From Tatumella ptyseos (lineage in GTDB: Bacteria; Pseudomonadota; Gammaproteobacteria; Enterobacterales; Enterobacteriaceae): a stretch of 64,000 nucleotides of DNA. The position numbers were made by a program, and so were the translations under genes. Position 1 is the stretch's first letter. Each line of letters opens with the position of its first letter. The DNA lies in contig NZ_CP130649.1 of the NCBI RefSeq assembly GCF_030552895.1, positions 434,001 to 498,000 on the forward strand, written 5' to 3'. Positions 1 to 8,773 of the stretch are shown here, piece by piece. The notes under the pieces are model-generated. The model searched no databases. It was not told the origin of the DNA and saw only the letters and a list, made by a program, of their open reading frames with translations.

Positions 1-1785
1 GGCTTAGATAATGTCCGTGACCACTTGGATTTCATTCGTCACCGTGTCACGACTTACCCAACCTTACTTGAGTTAATGATGGCGGCGAATGCGATGATTA
101 ATCGTATTCAATCTTCTGCTATACATCAGCACTTATTGAGTGATTTCCCACTCCAGCAGTTTACTGACGCATTAGAGTATCGTGCGCGCTATTTACTCAA
201 TGGCTTTTTCTGGCCAGAACTGGCGATGTTTTTTAAAAATCCGGCCAGAATCGTTAATAGTTTCTTTATTCGTCACCACAGCTATCGCGTGCGCATCGAT
301 GATGTCGAACATTATCTCTCCGGTTATGTTGCTTACGCCAAATATTACAGCCAACAACAGCAACCGTTGGTTAGCGTAAAAAAACCTGATCCCCGCTCCC
401 GCACTCCTGTTTTTTTGTTAGAAAACTTACGTGAAGTTGGAAATGGTATTGAAGTGGCGGCACTGCGTCGCGCCATCTTGTTTCGTGAGCAACTCCAGAC
501 AACACCTTGGATAGTGACGCTTCAATATAATGCATCGCTACTTACCACACTAAATCAACTTCGTGAGCGGGGACGACTGGCCGTGGAAGTCCCGGTAAAA
601 AACCTTTATTTCGGGTTGGTTGAGTGTTTTCAGACTGGGCAAATCGAGGCACTAAGTCCCTTTGATGGCCAGTTTACACTACAGGTCGCTGCCAGCGAGG
701 CGTGCCCCTTAGGTAAAAGAAGCTATCGGCTTGCGCAGGGGACGATTAAAATTGATGATTTTGTTGACCAAGCAGGAAACATTTTACTGCGTAGACATTG
801 GCATATCCATAACGACTCATGGCAACTTAACCATATTGAAGTGAATGATCACTGCCAACGGCTTTTTACGACTGAAGAGCAATTCGCCACCTGGGCCCTA
901 GAGAAGCAATTACCTCAAGCAGGACGTTGGCACTTTGTTATTGATAAGAATCGAGCGTGGCGAGATTTTGTCTTGTCTAAACCGAGTGAAAGAATGGATT
1001 GCTATCTTTCGGCGGTGATCCACTCTTCACACCTGCTGGGTAATGGGCAGCTAAAATCAACATATCGGCATCTTCTCGAGTCGCCAGACTGTGTCAATAA
1101 ACTGATCATCTTGACGCAGGAGCAGTACCAAGACTTATGCGCGCTAGGGATCCCTGCCGAATCTATGCAGGTTATCCCCAACCATTTGGACGGAGCGATT
1201 TTATACTCTGCGATCAAGAAGACACCTTCAAAACGGGTGGTTTATTTGGCCCGCTATTCTCCTGAAAAACAGCATGCATTGTTACTAGAGGTGTTCGAGC
1301 AAGTCCTTAAAGCTGTACCGGATGCAGAACTCTATACCTATGGGGTCGGAGGACTGCACGAAGTAATCGCTGATCTCGTTATCAAAAAAGGACTCAGTAA
1401 ATCAGTACAAATTAACGGTTACACATCGGATATTGCTTCGGTACACCAGCAGGCGTGCTGTGCGGTCTTGTGTTCAAATCAAGAAGGGCATCCCTTGTCG
1501 GCGATTGAGGCTATGGCTTTTGGCACCCCATTAGTCAGTTTTGCGACAAAGTATGGCCCGCGTGATATTTTGGCTGGTCAGCCTGCTGGATTGTTAGTGG
1601 ATGCGGGAGATAAAGACGCATTGGCTGCAGCCCTTATCCGACTTCTCCAAGATAGTGAACTGCAAACTCAGCTACAGCGTGGGGCTAAGGCCTGTGCACA
1701 GCGATATTCCAGTTCGCGTATCGCGCAAGCTTGGCAACAATGGTTACAGGCGAGTTATGGTTTACCTGTGTTAAATGAAGAATAG
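1..1785 (+). CDS. GT4-family glycosyltransferase (5' end outside window)
   Basis: The frame is open from base 1 with no stop, so the gene probably begins upstream; the first in-window start-like codon is TTG at 25. The last ~190 residues form a GT-B Rossmann domain of the GT4 family: a VVYLARYSPEKQ stretch, an ELYTYGVGG strand, and near the C-terminus an EGHPLSAIEAMAFGTPLV motif, the E-x7-E nucleotide-sugar-binding signature. The N-terminal ~390 residues are not recognised but resemble the long N-terminal halves of TagE/GtfA-type enzymes. It is two bases of spacer away from the next gene, so it is probably cotranscribed with the two genes downstream. Donor and acceptor are unknown; polysaccharide or protein glycosylation are both possible. 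Confidence 0.75.
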   Translation, partial: GLDNVRDHLDFIRHRVTTYPTLLELMMAANAMINRIQSSAIHQHLLSDFPLQQFTDALEYRARYLLNGFFWPELAMFFKNPARIVNSFFIRHHSYRVRIDDVEHYLSGYVAYAKYYSQQQQPLVSVKKPDPRSRTPVFLLENLREVGNGIEVAALRRAILFREQLQTTPWIVTLQYNASLLTTLNQLRERGRLAVEVPVKNLYFGLVECFQTGQIEALSPFDGQFTLQVAASEACPLGKRSYRLAQGTIKIDDFVDQAGNILLRRHWHIHNDSWQLNHIEVNDHCQRLFTTEEQFATWALEKQLPQAGRWHFVIDKNRAWRDFVLSKPSERMDCYLSAVIHSSHLLGNGQLKSTYRHLLESPDCVNKLIILTQEQYQDLCALGIPAESMQVIPNHLDGAILYSAIKKTPSKRVVYLARYSPEKQHALLLEVFEQVLKAVPDAELYTYGVGGLHEVIADLVIKKGLSKSVQINGYTSDIASVHQQACCAVLCSNQEGHPLSAIEAMAFGTPLVSFATKYGPRDILAGQPAGLLVDAGDKDALAAALIRLLQDSELQTQLQRGAKACAQRYSSSRIAQAWQQWLQASYGLPVLNEE

Positions 1786-1796
1786 GGTTGAGTGGT

Positions 1797-3071
1797 ATGA
1801 CGCGGCACTGTTTTATTATCCGACATGCAGGCCAAGCTGAACGGTTAGCATTATTACTGCCGCAATTTAGACAATCTACGACGGCGGATTATTACGTCTT
1901 TGAGGAGCGGTTCGCCGATCCTCACTCGTTGACGCAACAACTGGCCCCTGACCACTGGCGAGTTGGGCGAGATTACTTATCTGCTAATCAATTGTATGCC
2001 GTAAAGCATACCGGTTGGCAGTGTGGTGATTATATGGCCTATGCCGCGCGGGATCTTCTACCAGAATATGATTATTACTGGATTATGGATGATGATATCG
2101 CGATTAATATGCCCGTAGATCGGTTTATTTCTCATACATCGGCATTAACGCAAGAGTGCTTAGCATGTGAGTTTGCACCGCGTGAAGCGTCGTGGATGTG
2201 GCACGCCTCTATGGCAAACGCTTACCCCGATACAGTTTACGGTATGTTGTATTGTTTAGTGAGGTTATCCGGCTCCGCCATTGACCAGATGAAGGCGCAT
2301 CGAATGACGATGCAGCCACAAGGTGCGGGACGTCTCGATTATCCTAACGACGAGGCATTTACCGGTACGATATTGATGCATCTGGGGCTAAGTTGTGCGG
2401 ACTTAAAAAAAGTTTTACCGGAACTCTTTCAGCCTTATTTCAGCCTTACTCGGCCTATTCTGTTAGATGAGCTGTCGGCAGAGCATACTCAAGGGAAGGT
2501 AATGCATCCCGTGTGCGATACGACGCGCTGCTGGCAAAAGATTGCTACACGAGTCAAGCAACAGCAATTTTCTTCACTGCAAGACCGCTTATATACCTGC
2601 TTTCTCTACTTACCGGAAACCGTTCTAAATCAGTATTACGATCAGCGGTTTAGCGAATTACTCTCGCAGGCCTTCGAGGGTCAACCTCTGATAAAATTTT
2701 CAGATATTAGCCTGGATTTTCCCGTGCAAAATTTTCCAACGCTACTCCGATATTGGTTCTACCGCAGTTATATTTTGGTGGTTGAGCTTGAGAGTGAGTG
2801 GGGGCGCTACGCGATCGATATCCAAGCCGATCATAAAATTTTTATAGTGCCGCGTAATAAAAAAGCTAAACAGCGACTCAAGCAGTCTGTTTTTGGCGAA
2901 GAGGGTAAACAACAGCTTTATCGTCAGGGTCAATGGTTGTTGCCGCAATTAAAAACGGTGCTATTTTGTGAAAAACAGGGCCTACGATTAACGAAGTTGA
3001 GTACGCTGATATCGAAAATCGATACGCTTATCACCGGAGAGAATGTGGAGGATACTGAATGCGTAGGTTAA
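1797..3071 (+). CDS. Putative GT-A-like glycosyltransferase with DDD motif
   Basis: A 424-residue protein without signal peptide. Around residues 95-103 it has hydrophobic residues followed by MDDDIAIN, which fits the metal-binding DxD of GT-A glycosyltransferases. Farther on, DYPNDEAFTGTILMHLG resembles the acceptor-side acidic motif of the same fold. No specific family is recognised. ATG 1797 is preferred; an in-frame TTG at 1788 would add three residues and lies almost on the previous stop, so coupling with the upstream GT4 gene is likely either way. The 3' end overlaps the next gene by 13 bases. Assignment as a glycosyltransferase is inference from the motif and the neighbour. Confidence 0.6.
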   Translation: MTRHCFIIRHAGQAERLALLLPQFRQSTTADYYVFEERFADPHSLTQQLAPDHWRVGRDYLSANQLYAVKHTGWQCGDYMAYAARDLLPEYDYYWIMDDDIAINMPVDRFISHTSALTQECLACEFAPREASWMWHASMANAYPDTVYGMLYCLVRLSGSAIDQMKAHRMTMQPQGAGRLDYPNDEAFTGTILMHLGLSCADLKKVLPELFQPYFSLTRPILLDELSAEHTQGKVMHPVCDTTRCWQKIATRVKQQQFSSLQDRLYTCFLYLPETVLNQYYDQRFSELLSQAFEGQPLIKFSDISLDFPVQNFPTLLRYWFYRSYILVVELESEWGRYAIDIQADHKIFIVPRNKKAKQRLKQSVFGEEGKQQLYRQGQWLLPQLKTVLFCEKQGLRLTKLSTLISKIDTLITGENVEDTECVG

Positions 3072-3991
3072 TCGCCGTACTACCGTTAGTCGTTTCTACG
3101 GTATCTTGGGCGCAAGAAAGCAGCGATTTTCTTGCGCCTTCGCCTTGCGTCACAGGGACACAGCTTGCTTCACATACTTTACCCGATAAATATCAACAAG
3201 GTATTTTTACGCTTTATTATACGACAGTGGGCGATGACGCGTTATCGGATACCACACGGCAAAGCTCTCATACTCCGCCCTTAAGGGTCTTGGATATTGC
3301 GCGGCAATTACAAGCTGCCCAACAATTTTACGTTAAAGATTTACAGTTACGTACGCCCTTAAGCCAACCTATTTTTCAGCGCGCCAAACAAATTAGTGTG
3401 TTTATTTTGGACCTTAAAGGAAATGGTCGAGCCTTCGATAAAGTCGCCCATGAAACCTTTGCCGATGGTCAGTCGACGCCTTGTGGCTTAAAAATCATGC
3501 TCTCTAATCGTCTCGACCCCACTAATAATCCGACGCCAGCGCACGAGCTGTTCCACCTTTATCAATACGGTTACGCACTATTTAAACAGCGGTGGTATCT
3601 GGAAGGAATGGCCAAGTGGATGGAGACCGTTTTTAAACCGCAGGAGCCGGTTAGCATTGCTATGACCGCCCCTGTCGACTGCACAGCGTGGTATTCACAA
3701 AGTTATAACGGCGCAATTTTTTGGCAAGGCTTTGCAAATCATTATTCAGCAATACCAGTCACTCTCGGCCCAATGACCTACTCCAACCAACAACTGGTTT
3801 TTAGAAAGACGGTTTTTAGTGGCGGTGCGATGGCTGCCCCCTTACTTACAGCGCTGAGTCAGCAAAGTACCCGCCTTACACAGCAGTATCAGCGGCCAAT
3901 GCGAGACTGGAGCGAGAAGCAACAACATCAACCCCAGGATAACGAGACGATTTGTCGGGTAGTGAATCAGTTATTCAATAAACCTCTTTAG
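3059..3991 (+). CDS. Secreted putative zinc metallopeptidase (HExxH)
   Basis: The 310-residue product starts with a Sec signal peptide (charged MRR, hydrophobic core, cleavage likely after VSWA). It contains HELFH at about residues 162-166, matching the HExxH zinc motif, and an LEGMAKWMET segment ~16 residues later whose glutamate could be a third ligand. The family is otherwise not recognised. Cysteines are few and spread out. A GGA-rich ribosome site (GTGGAGGA) sits upstream of ATG 3059 inside the end of the previous gene, so the three genes look like one operon: two glycosyltransferase-like enzymes and one exported peptidase-like protein, perhaps handling a surface glycoprotein or glycan. 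No substrate can be named. Confidence 0.6.
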   Translation: MRRLIAVLPLVVSTVSWAQESSDFLAPSPCVTGTQLASHTLPDKYQQGIFTLYYTTVGDDALSDTTRQSSHTPPLRVLDIARQLQAAQQFYVKDLQLRTPLSQPIFQRAKQISVFILDLKGNGRAFDKVAHETFADGQSTPCGLKIMLSNRLDPTNNPTPAHELFHLYQYGYALFKQRWYLEGMAKWMETVFKPQEPVSIAMTAPVDCTAWYSQSYNGAIFWQGFANHYSAIPVTLGPMTYSNQQLVFRKTVFSGGAMAAPLLTALSQQSTRLTQQYQRPMRDWSEKQQHQPQDNETICRVVNQLFNKPL

Positions 3992-4169
3992 TATGGGCAT
4001 TTAATAATTTCTCCCTAAAGGAGAAGGAATTTCCGCACACGAAAGAATTGGTCGTTACTTGTGAGTATCAGAATTAAATAATTTTAATATTCTTGCTATC
4101 AATGTTTTTCACCTGATGGCACAACCCTTTCTTTTGCTCTAAAGGCTTAACATTGGGATAGAGCCTAGT

Positions 4170-5078
4170 TTATCCCTTCACCCACCGTCGACGCCGCTGC
4201 TCGGACCAAAGCGTAAAGATCCCCGCGCTGGCAACAACACCTGCGCCAAGAAGAGTAGAAGGCAAGGGTAGGCTATTGAGAAAAAGGTAGCCAATCATCA
4301 TCGACCACACCAGTGTGCTGTAATCGAAAGGAGCAAGTAGTGAGGCATCACTAAAACGTAAGCTGAGTGTCACTAAAATCTGTGCCATTCCACCAAAAAG
4401 ACCACAGCCGATCAGTAATAAGAGTTGTTGTCGGCTTGGCACGACCCAGCCCCAATAATAAGTGGCTAAGCCAATCAGTGTTGTCATCACAGAAAAGTAA
4501 AAGACGATGGCACCGGGTTTTTCTATTCCGGTGAGGAATCGAATTTGGATATTGGAGGTCGCGGTACAAAGGGCAGCAACTAGCGCGAAAATGATGCCTA
4601 CCGTCATGCCACTGTGTAGGGTTCCTGATATTGCAGTGTGCTCAGCGCGTAAGCTGGCCGAAAGCATAATTACGATACCGCATAATCCGATAATCACAGC
4701 TAACCAGCGTGAAATGCGTACATGCTCTTTTAACAAGATAACGGCCATTATTACTGTAAACATGGGGGCGGCATAACTTAACGCCGTGGCATCGGCAAGA
4801 GAAATATAGACCAGTGCCAAGTAATTAAAATACATCCCTCCAGTTCCTGAAAAGCCACGAATGAAATGACCCAATAAGTTTTTAGTCTTTAAGTTATCGA
4901 TCACATTACCCTGCAGTGTTAGCCAACCCAATAGCGGAAATAAGGCTACAAAGGAACGAAAGAAGATTACCTCACCCGTTGGTACGGCCCCATGTAATCC
5001 TTTTACGCATGCTAGCATCAGCGTAGAACAGAGGCATGCTGCGATCTTCAATAGGACCCCTAACTTAAGGTTCATCAT
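4170..5078 (-). CDS. EamA/DMT-family membrane transporter
   Basis: A 302-residue, very hydrophobic protein with about ten predicted TM segments arranged as two five-helix halves, the layout of the EamA (RhaT/DMT) family. The first half has GTGGMYFNYLALVYISLADATALSYAAPMF, typical of this family around helices 3-4, and the second half has SDASLLAPFDYSTLVWS in the matching place. Family members export or import metabolites such as amino acids, threonine, purines or S-adenosylmethionine; the substrate cannot be read from sequence. The start has an AGGAT ribosome site. The gene is convergent with the upstream operon and divergent from the 5-oxoprolinase operon. Confidence 0.8.
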   Translation of the reverse strand: MMNLKLGVLLKIAACLCSTLMLACVKGLHGAVPTGEVIFFRSFVALFPLLGWLTLQGNVIDNLKTKNLLGHFIRGFSGTGGMYFNYLALVYISLADATALSYAAPMFTVIMAVILLKEHVRISRWLAVIIGLCGIVIMLSASLRAEHTAISGTLHSGMTVGIIFALVAALCTATSNIQIRFLTGIEKPGAIVFYFSVMTTLIGLATYYWGWVVPSRQQLLLLIGCGLFGGMAQILVTLSLRFSDASLLAPFDYSTLVWSMMIGYLFLNSLPLPSTLLGAGVVASAGIFTLWSEQRRRRWVKG

Positions 5079-5416
5079 TTTATCCTATACATCAATATCA
5101 AGTCTGGCCGTTAGTCTCTACCTTAAACCTATAAGAGGAGGGGGATTAACAGTATTTAATTGTGGAGAGATAAAGATTACTTATTGCCAAGCTAGCGACT
5201 ACAAACTATTCGCTTAGGGGAACCAGGATGACTGAATCTCGACAAGGCTAATCAGCAATGAGCCATATAAATCCCCTATCGACCAACAGGCTTTACCTCT
5301 TAGCATCGAGTAGGGCGTCTCGATATAGTCACAATCAGTCCTGAATCCTTGTCAACATAACGACTTTTGCTGACCGTGAATTAATTATTGCTGTTATATC
5401 CAGAGGAGAACCGGGT
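5079..5416. other. Divergent intergenic region
   Basis: These 338 bases separate the EamA gene from the divergent binding-protein gene and must hold both promoters. No credible gene, hairpin or well-spaced sigma-70 or sigma-54 promoter was identified by eye. A strong AGAGGAG ribosome site ends the region just before 5417. Confidence 0.6.
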
Positions 5417-6256
5417 ATGAACGTTAAGACGTTTTCTTATTTAGCATTGGCGCTACCTTTATTAACAACAGTGTCTACCGCTAAAGCAGATTTATTGGCC
5501 AGCATCAAAAGCAGTGGTGTATTACGCTGTGCGGTGTATTCGGATGTCCCCCCCTTTGCAGCCCCTGACACTAAAACACGTCAGTTGGTTGGGATGGATA
5601 TTGACCTGTGTCAGGCGCTTTCTAAACAGATGGGAGTCAAAGCACAACTTGTGCCGACGTCAGTCGAGGCGCGCGTCCCCGTTATTGCGACAGGCCGCGC
5701 GGATGTGTTGATCGCGAATCTAGCCTATACCAAGACACGAAGCCAGCAGATTCAGTTTAGTGATCCCTATTATGTTGCGAAAGAAATGCTGGTGGTGAAA
5801 GCCGCTAATGCGGATAAACCCTTATCTTTTTTTAAAGGCAAGCGCATCAGTGCTAATAAGGGGACGACGTCTGAACAATCCATCGTCTTAAAAGGCGGTA
5901 AGCCCGTAACCTTCCAAGATGCCGCTTCTGCGTTTTTAGCGCTTGAACAGAATAAAGTGATGGGGTTTGTCACCAACACGATGACGGCGACGAAAATGAT
6001 TAGTCAGGCTAAGTCATCCGGTATTGATTTGGCGATGGTAAAAGAGCCCATGGCGTTAGAACCTATTGGGGTTGGGATGAAGCAAGGTGAGCCCGCGCTG
6101 CTTACTGCCGTGAATAGTGGCCTGAAAGCCATGGATGAGCAAGGCACTATCGATAAAATTTGGAACCAATGGCTGGGCCCAAACACCGACTACAAAATGA
6201 CCCGCGAAGAACATGTTCAACCATTATCTTCGCTCACTTTCCAGCCGTTGGATTAA
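5417..6256 (+). CDS. Amino-acid ABC transporter periplasmic binding protein
   Basis: A 279-residue family 3 solute-binding protein (SBP_bac_3). The signal peptide ends near TAKA-DLL; the mature protein begins with LASIKSSGVLRCAVYSDVPPF, then GMDIDLCQALSKQMG and ARVPVIATGRADVLIANLAYTKTR, all typical of polar amino-acid receptors. The ribosome site AGAGGAG is strong. It heads an operon with pxpB, pxpC and pxpA (gaps of 3, -4 and 14 bases). Its matching permeases and ATPase are probably the ones at 12758-14961. The context suggests uptake of pyroglutamate (5-oxoproline), glutamate or a related compound, which is inference. Confidence 0.85.
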   Translation: MNVKTFSYLALALPLLTTVSTAKADLLASIKSSGVLRCAVYSDVPPFAAPDTKTRQLVGMDIDLCQALSKQMGVKAQLVPTSVEARVPVIATGRADVLIANLAYTKTRSQQIQFSDPYYVAKEMLVVKAANADKPLSFFKGKRISANKGTTSEQSIVLKGGKPVTFQDAASAFLALEQNKVMGFVTNTMTATKMISQAKSSGIDLAMVKEPMALEPIGVGMKQGEPALLTAVNSGLKAMDEQGTIDKIWNQWLGPNTDYKMTREEHVQPLSSLTFQPLD

Positions 6257-6259
6257 GCA

Positions 6260-6967
6260 ATGGAACGGTTGTCGGATGCTGTGATGAGAGAAGTGAGCCG
6301 TCAAATTACGCACGAACCTCCTCTCTTATTATCAACCATGGGGTGTCGAGCATGGCTTGCCCAAGCACCAGGTGCTTTTGACTTAGGAAACCAACGCCGC
6401 ATCTGGGCATTGGCGGCAACCTTAAAGGGTGATCCACGAGTTGAGAAGACCATTCTTGGCGTCACCAATGTGTTGGTCATTTTACGAGAGATCCCATCAG
6501 ATGAGAGGGTTATCACCGACTGGCTAAAACAATTGTGGCATACCGCACTGGCGATACCTATTGCTGGACGAGAAGTGGTCATCCCCGTGACTTACGGTGG
6601 AGAATGGGCAACGGATCTTGATGCTGTCTGCCGTCATACTGGTTTATCGGCTCGGGAAGTGGTACGGCGTCATTATCAAGGCCACTATACCGTTTGCGCA
6701 GTAGGGAGTGCACCGGGCTTTGGTTACTTACATGGCTTAGATCCCGCATTGGCTACCCCCAGAAAAACGGTTCCTTCGCTAAATATGTTAAAAGGGACCG
6801 TCACGATAGGGGGGCCGCAAACCGGCGTATCAGTATTAACTGGGCCGAATGGCTGGAATGCAATAGGGTTTGCCGACATTGAGTTTTTTGATCCTCATCG
6901 CTCCCCCCCGGCGTTAATTGCCCCAGGCGATACGCTACGCTTTGTACCGGAGAAAATTGAACTGTGA
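6260..6967 (+). CDS. pxpB: 5-oxoprolinase subunit B
   Basis: A 235-residue protein of the PxpB/KipI (allophanate hydrolase subunit 1, carboxyltransferase domain subdomain C/D) family. Diagnostic segments are SAPGFGYLHGLDPALATPRK and VTIGGPQTGVSVLTGPNGW at residues ~153-205. With PxpA and PxpC it forms the ATP-dependent prokaryotic 5-oxoprolinase that opens 5-oxoproline to glutamate, a damage-disposal and nitrogen-scavenging reaction in the cytoplasm. The start lies three bases after the binding-protein stop with little ribosome site of its own, so translation is probably coupled. It overlaps pxpC by four bases. Confidence 0.9.
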   Translation: MERLSDAVMREVSRQITHEPPLLLSTMGCRAWLAQAPGAFDLGNQRRIWALAATLKGDPRVEKTILGVTNVLVILREIPSDERVITDWLKQLWHTALAIPIAGREVVIPVTYGGEWATDLDAVCRHTGLSAREVVRRHYQGHYTVCAVGSAPGFGYLHGLDPALATPRKTVPSLNMLKGTVTIGGPQTGVSVLTGPNGWNAIGFADIEFFDPHRSPPALIAPGDTLRFVPEKIEL

Positions 6968-7947
6968 TCGAGATCGAGCAAAGTGCGGCATTAAATTCAA
7001 TTCAAGACTTAGGACGTTACGACTGGCGTGATAGTGGCGTTTCAGTCAGTGGTGCTATGGATAGCTTAGCGCTGCGGGCGGGAAATATTTTACTGAGTAA
7101 TGCTGAGAATATGGCAGCTATTGAAGTGCAGATTTTTCCTTTTCGTGTGAAATTCCATCAGCCGACGACGATCGCGATAACGGGCGCAGACTGTAGAACC
7201 TTACTTAATGGCCAACCTCTTCTCCCTTGGTGTGTCCGACCAATCGCGGCGGGTGATATAGTAGAAATGCGTTTTCCGACACAGGGCGCGCGGGGATATC
7301 TGTGCGTGGCGGGTGGGATCGATGTTCCTGAAGTTTTAGGATCGCGCAGTACTGCATTACGCGGAGAGTTTGGCGGATATCACGGAAGGCCGTTGCGGCG
7401 TGGCGATAAGGTAAAGTTTGGTGCTACACGTCAGCCAACGCTTCCGCATATGGGATTAAGTATTGCCCCACCAGAACTGGCGATGGCTGAATATTTTCCT
7501 AAGCTTGATCAAAATGATCTGTTAGTTCGTGTTATCCCCTCAGGTGAATTCACTCTATTTACGGCCGACTCTCAGCGAATTTGGCAGCAGAGTTGGAAAA
7601 TATCATTGCAAAGTAATCGTACTGGTTACCGGCTGTCCGGACAGCCATTGCGGGCTTCAGAAACGATTGAACTCAGGTCTTACGGATTGATCCCTGGGAT
7701 CATTCAAGTTCCACCCGCCGGCGAGCCGATCATCCAGTTGAGTGATGCAAATACCGCGGGGGGTTATCCCAAATTAGCCTGTGTGATTGAGCAAGATCTG
7801 TGGCGACTCGCACAGCTTCCCCCTGGTAAAACGCTCCGTTTAGTAGAGAGTACCGTTGCGCAAGCTCGAGATATCGCTATTGCCATTGAACGTTGGCTCC
7901 TCGGCCTCAAAGACTGTATGCGTCTTTGGGGTAATTCAGTAAGGTAA
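6964..7947 (+). CDS. pxpC: 5-oxoprolinase subunit C
   Basis: A 327-residue member of the biotin-dependent carboxyltransferase/PxpC (KipA, allophanate hydrolase subunit 2) family. It shows the family opening SIQDLGRYDWRDSGVSVSGAMD, then ITGADC at ~75-80, a GGIDVPEVLGSRST stretch at ~117-130, a NRTGYRLSG motif, and PAGEPIIQLSDANTAGGYPK near residue 260. The start is GTG in a GTGA overlap with the pxpB stop. It forms the PxpBC part of 5-oxoprolinase. Length and motifs are complete, so it is expected to be functional. Confidence 0.9.
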   Translation: MIEIEQSAALNSIQDLGRYDWRDSGVSVSGAMDSLALRAGNILLSNAENMAAIEVQIFPFRVKFHQPTTIAITGADCRTLLNGQPLLPWCVRPIAAGDIVEMRFPTQGARGYLCVAGGIDVPEVLGSRSTALRGEFGGYHGRPLRRGDKVKFGATRQPTLPHMGLSIAPPELAMAEYFPKLDQNDLLVRVIPSGEFTLFTADSQRIWQQSWKISLQSNRTGYRLSGQPLRASETIELRSYGLIPGIIQVPPAGEPIIQLSDANTAGGYPKLACVIEQDLWRLAQLPPGKTLRLVESTVAQARDIAIAIERWLLGLKDCMRLWGNSVR

Positions 7948-7961
7948 TAAGGCAGGTACAG

Positions 7962-8708
7962 ATGACTATTGATATTAACTCCGATATGGGCGAAGGATTT
8001 GGTGTCTATCAATTATGTGACGACGATAAGCTGATTCAGTATGTTTCCTCAGTCAATATTGCCTGTGGTGGGCATGCAGGGGATCCAGCATCGATGACTC
8101 ATTTGGTCCGCTTAGCCCTCAGCCGTAACGTTAATATTGGCGCCCATCCTGGTTATCCCGATAGAGAAGGGTTTGGGCGCCGCGCGCTTCCTTATACAGC
8201 GGATGAGATCTGCCAACAGGTCGCTTATCAGCTTGGTGCACTTCAAGCCATTGCGAAAGCGGAAGGGGCATCGGTGGGCCACCTCAGTTTTCATGCAGCG
8301 ATGGGAAACCGTATCAATGAGGATGAGCCACTTGCCGCACAAGTGATGCAAATGCTTTACCGAATTGATCCGGCGCTAACGTTGCTCTGTATGTCAGGAT
8401 CGTTAATTGAATCCGCAGCCCAGGCTGCGGGGCTAGCCACACGCGCGCTCTTTTTGGTTGATCGCGCTTATCAAGACGACGGCACACTGGTTCCACGTGG
8501 TCGACCAGGGGCGGTGATTACAGACGAAGTGATGATTTGTGCTCGAGTTCGTCAATTCATTGAACAGGGGACGGTTACCACCCTTGCAGGGAACTCATTA
8601 ACTATCGCGGCTAAAGCCTTATTGATTCATAGTGACACACCGGGGGCAGTACATCTCGCGGCGAAGATACGTAAAGAGGCCGATAAAGTAAGCTTAAGTT
8701 TTGTGTAG
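7962..8708 (+). CDS. pxpA: 5-oxoprolinase subunit A (LamB/YcsF family)
   Basis: A 248-residue LamB/YcsF-family protein with the family hallmarks DINSDMGEGFGVYQL at the N-terminus, SVNIACGGHAGDP at ~28-40, and NIGAHPGYPDREGFGRR at ~54-70, followed by SFHAAMGNRI (PxpA proteins usually have KPHGALYN here). In the latter the canonical lysine-proline-histidine appears as SFH, a visible deviation from the common form. It is the last gene of the sbp-pxpB-pxpC-pxpA operon and is followed by a strong terminator. Together the three subunits should hydrolyse 5-oxoproline to glutamate with ATP. Confidence 0.9.
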   Translation: MTIDINSDMGEGFGVYQLCDDDKLIQYVSSVNIACGGHAGDPASMTHLVRLALSRNVNIGAHPGYPDREGFGRRALPYTADEICQQVAYQLGALQAIAKAEGASVGHLSFHAAMGNRINEDEPLAAQVMQMLYRIDPALTLLCMSGSLIESAAQAAGLATRALFLVDRAYQDDGTLVPRGRPGAVITDEVMICARVRQFIEQGTVTTLAGNSLTIAAKALLIHSDTPGAVHLAAKIRKEADKVSLSFV

Positions 8709-8727
8709 TACTATTAGATATTAAGGA

Positions 8728-8758
8728 AACCGTGCAGTTGACGCTGCACGGTTTTTTT
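8728..8758 (+). terminator. Rho-independent terminator after pxpA
   Basis: A perfect 10-bp stem (AACCGTGCAG / CTGCACGGTT) around a 6-base loop is followed directly by a run of seven T. It closes the pxp operon 20 bases after the pxpA stop. Confidence 0.9.
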
Positions 8759-8773
8759 CCACCATAATGGCTA

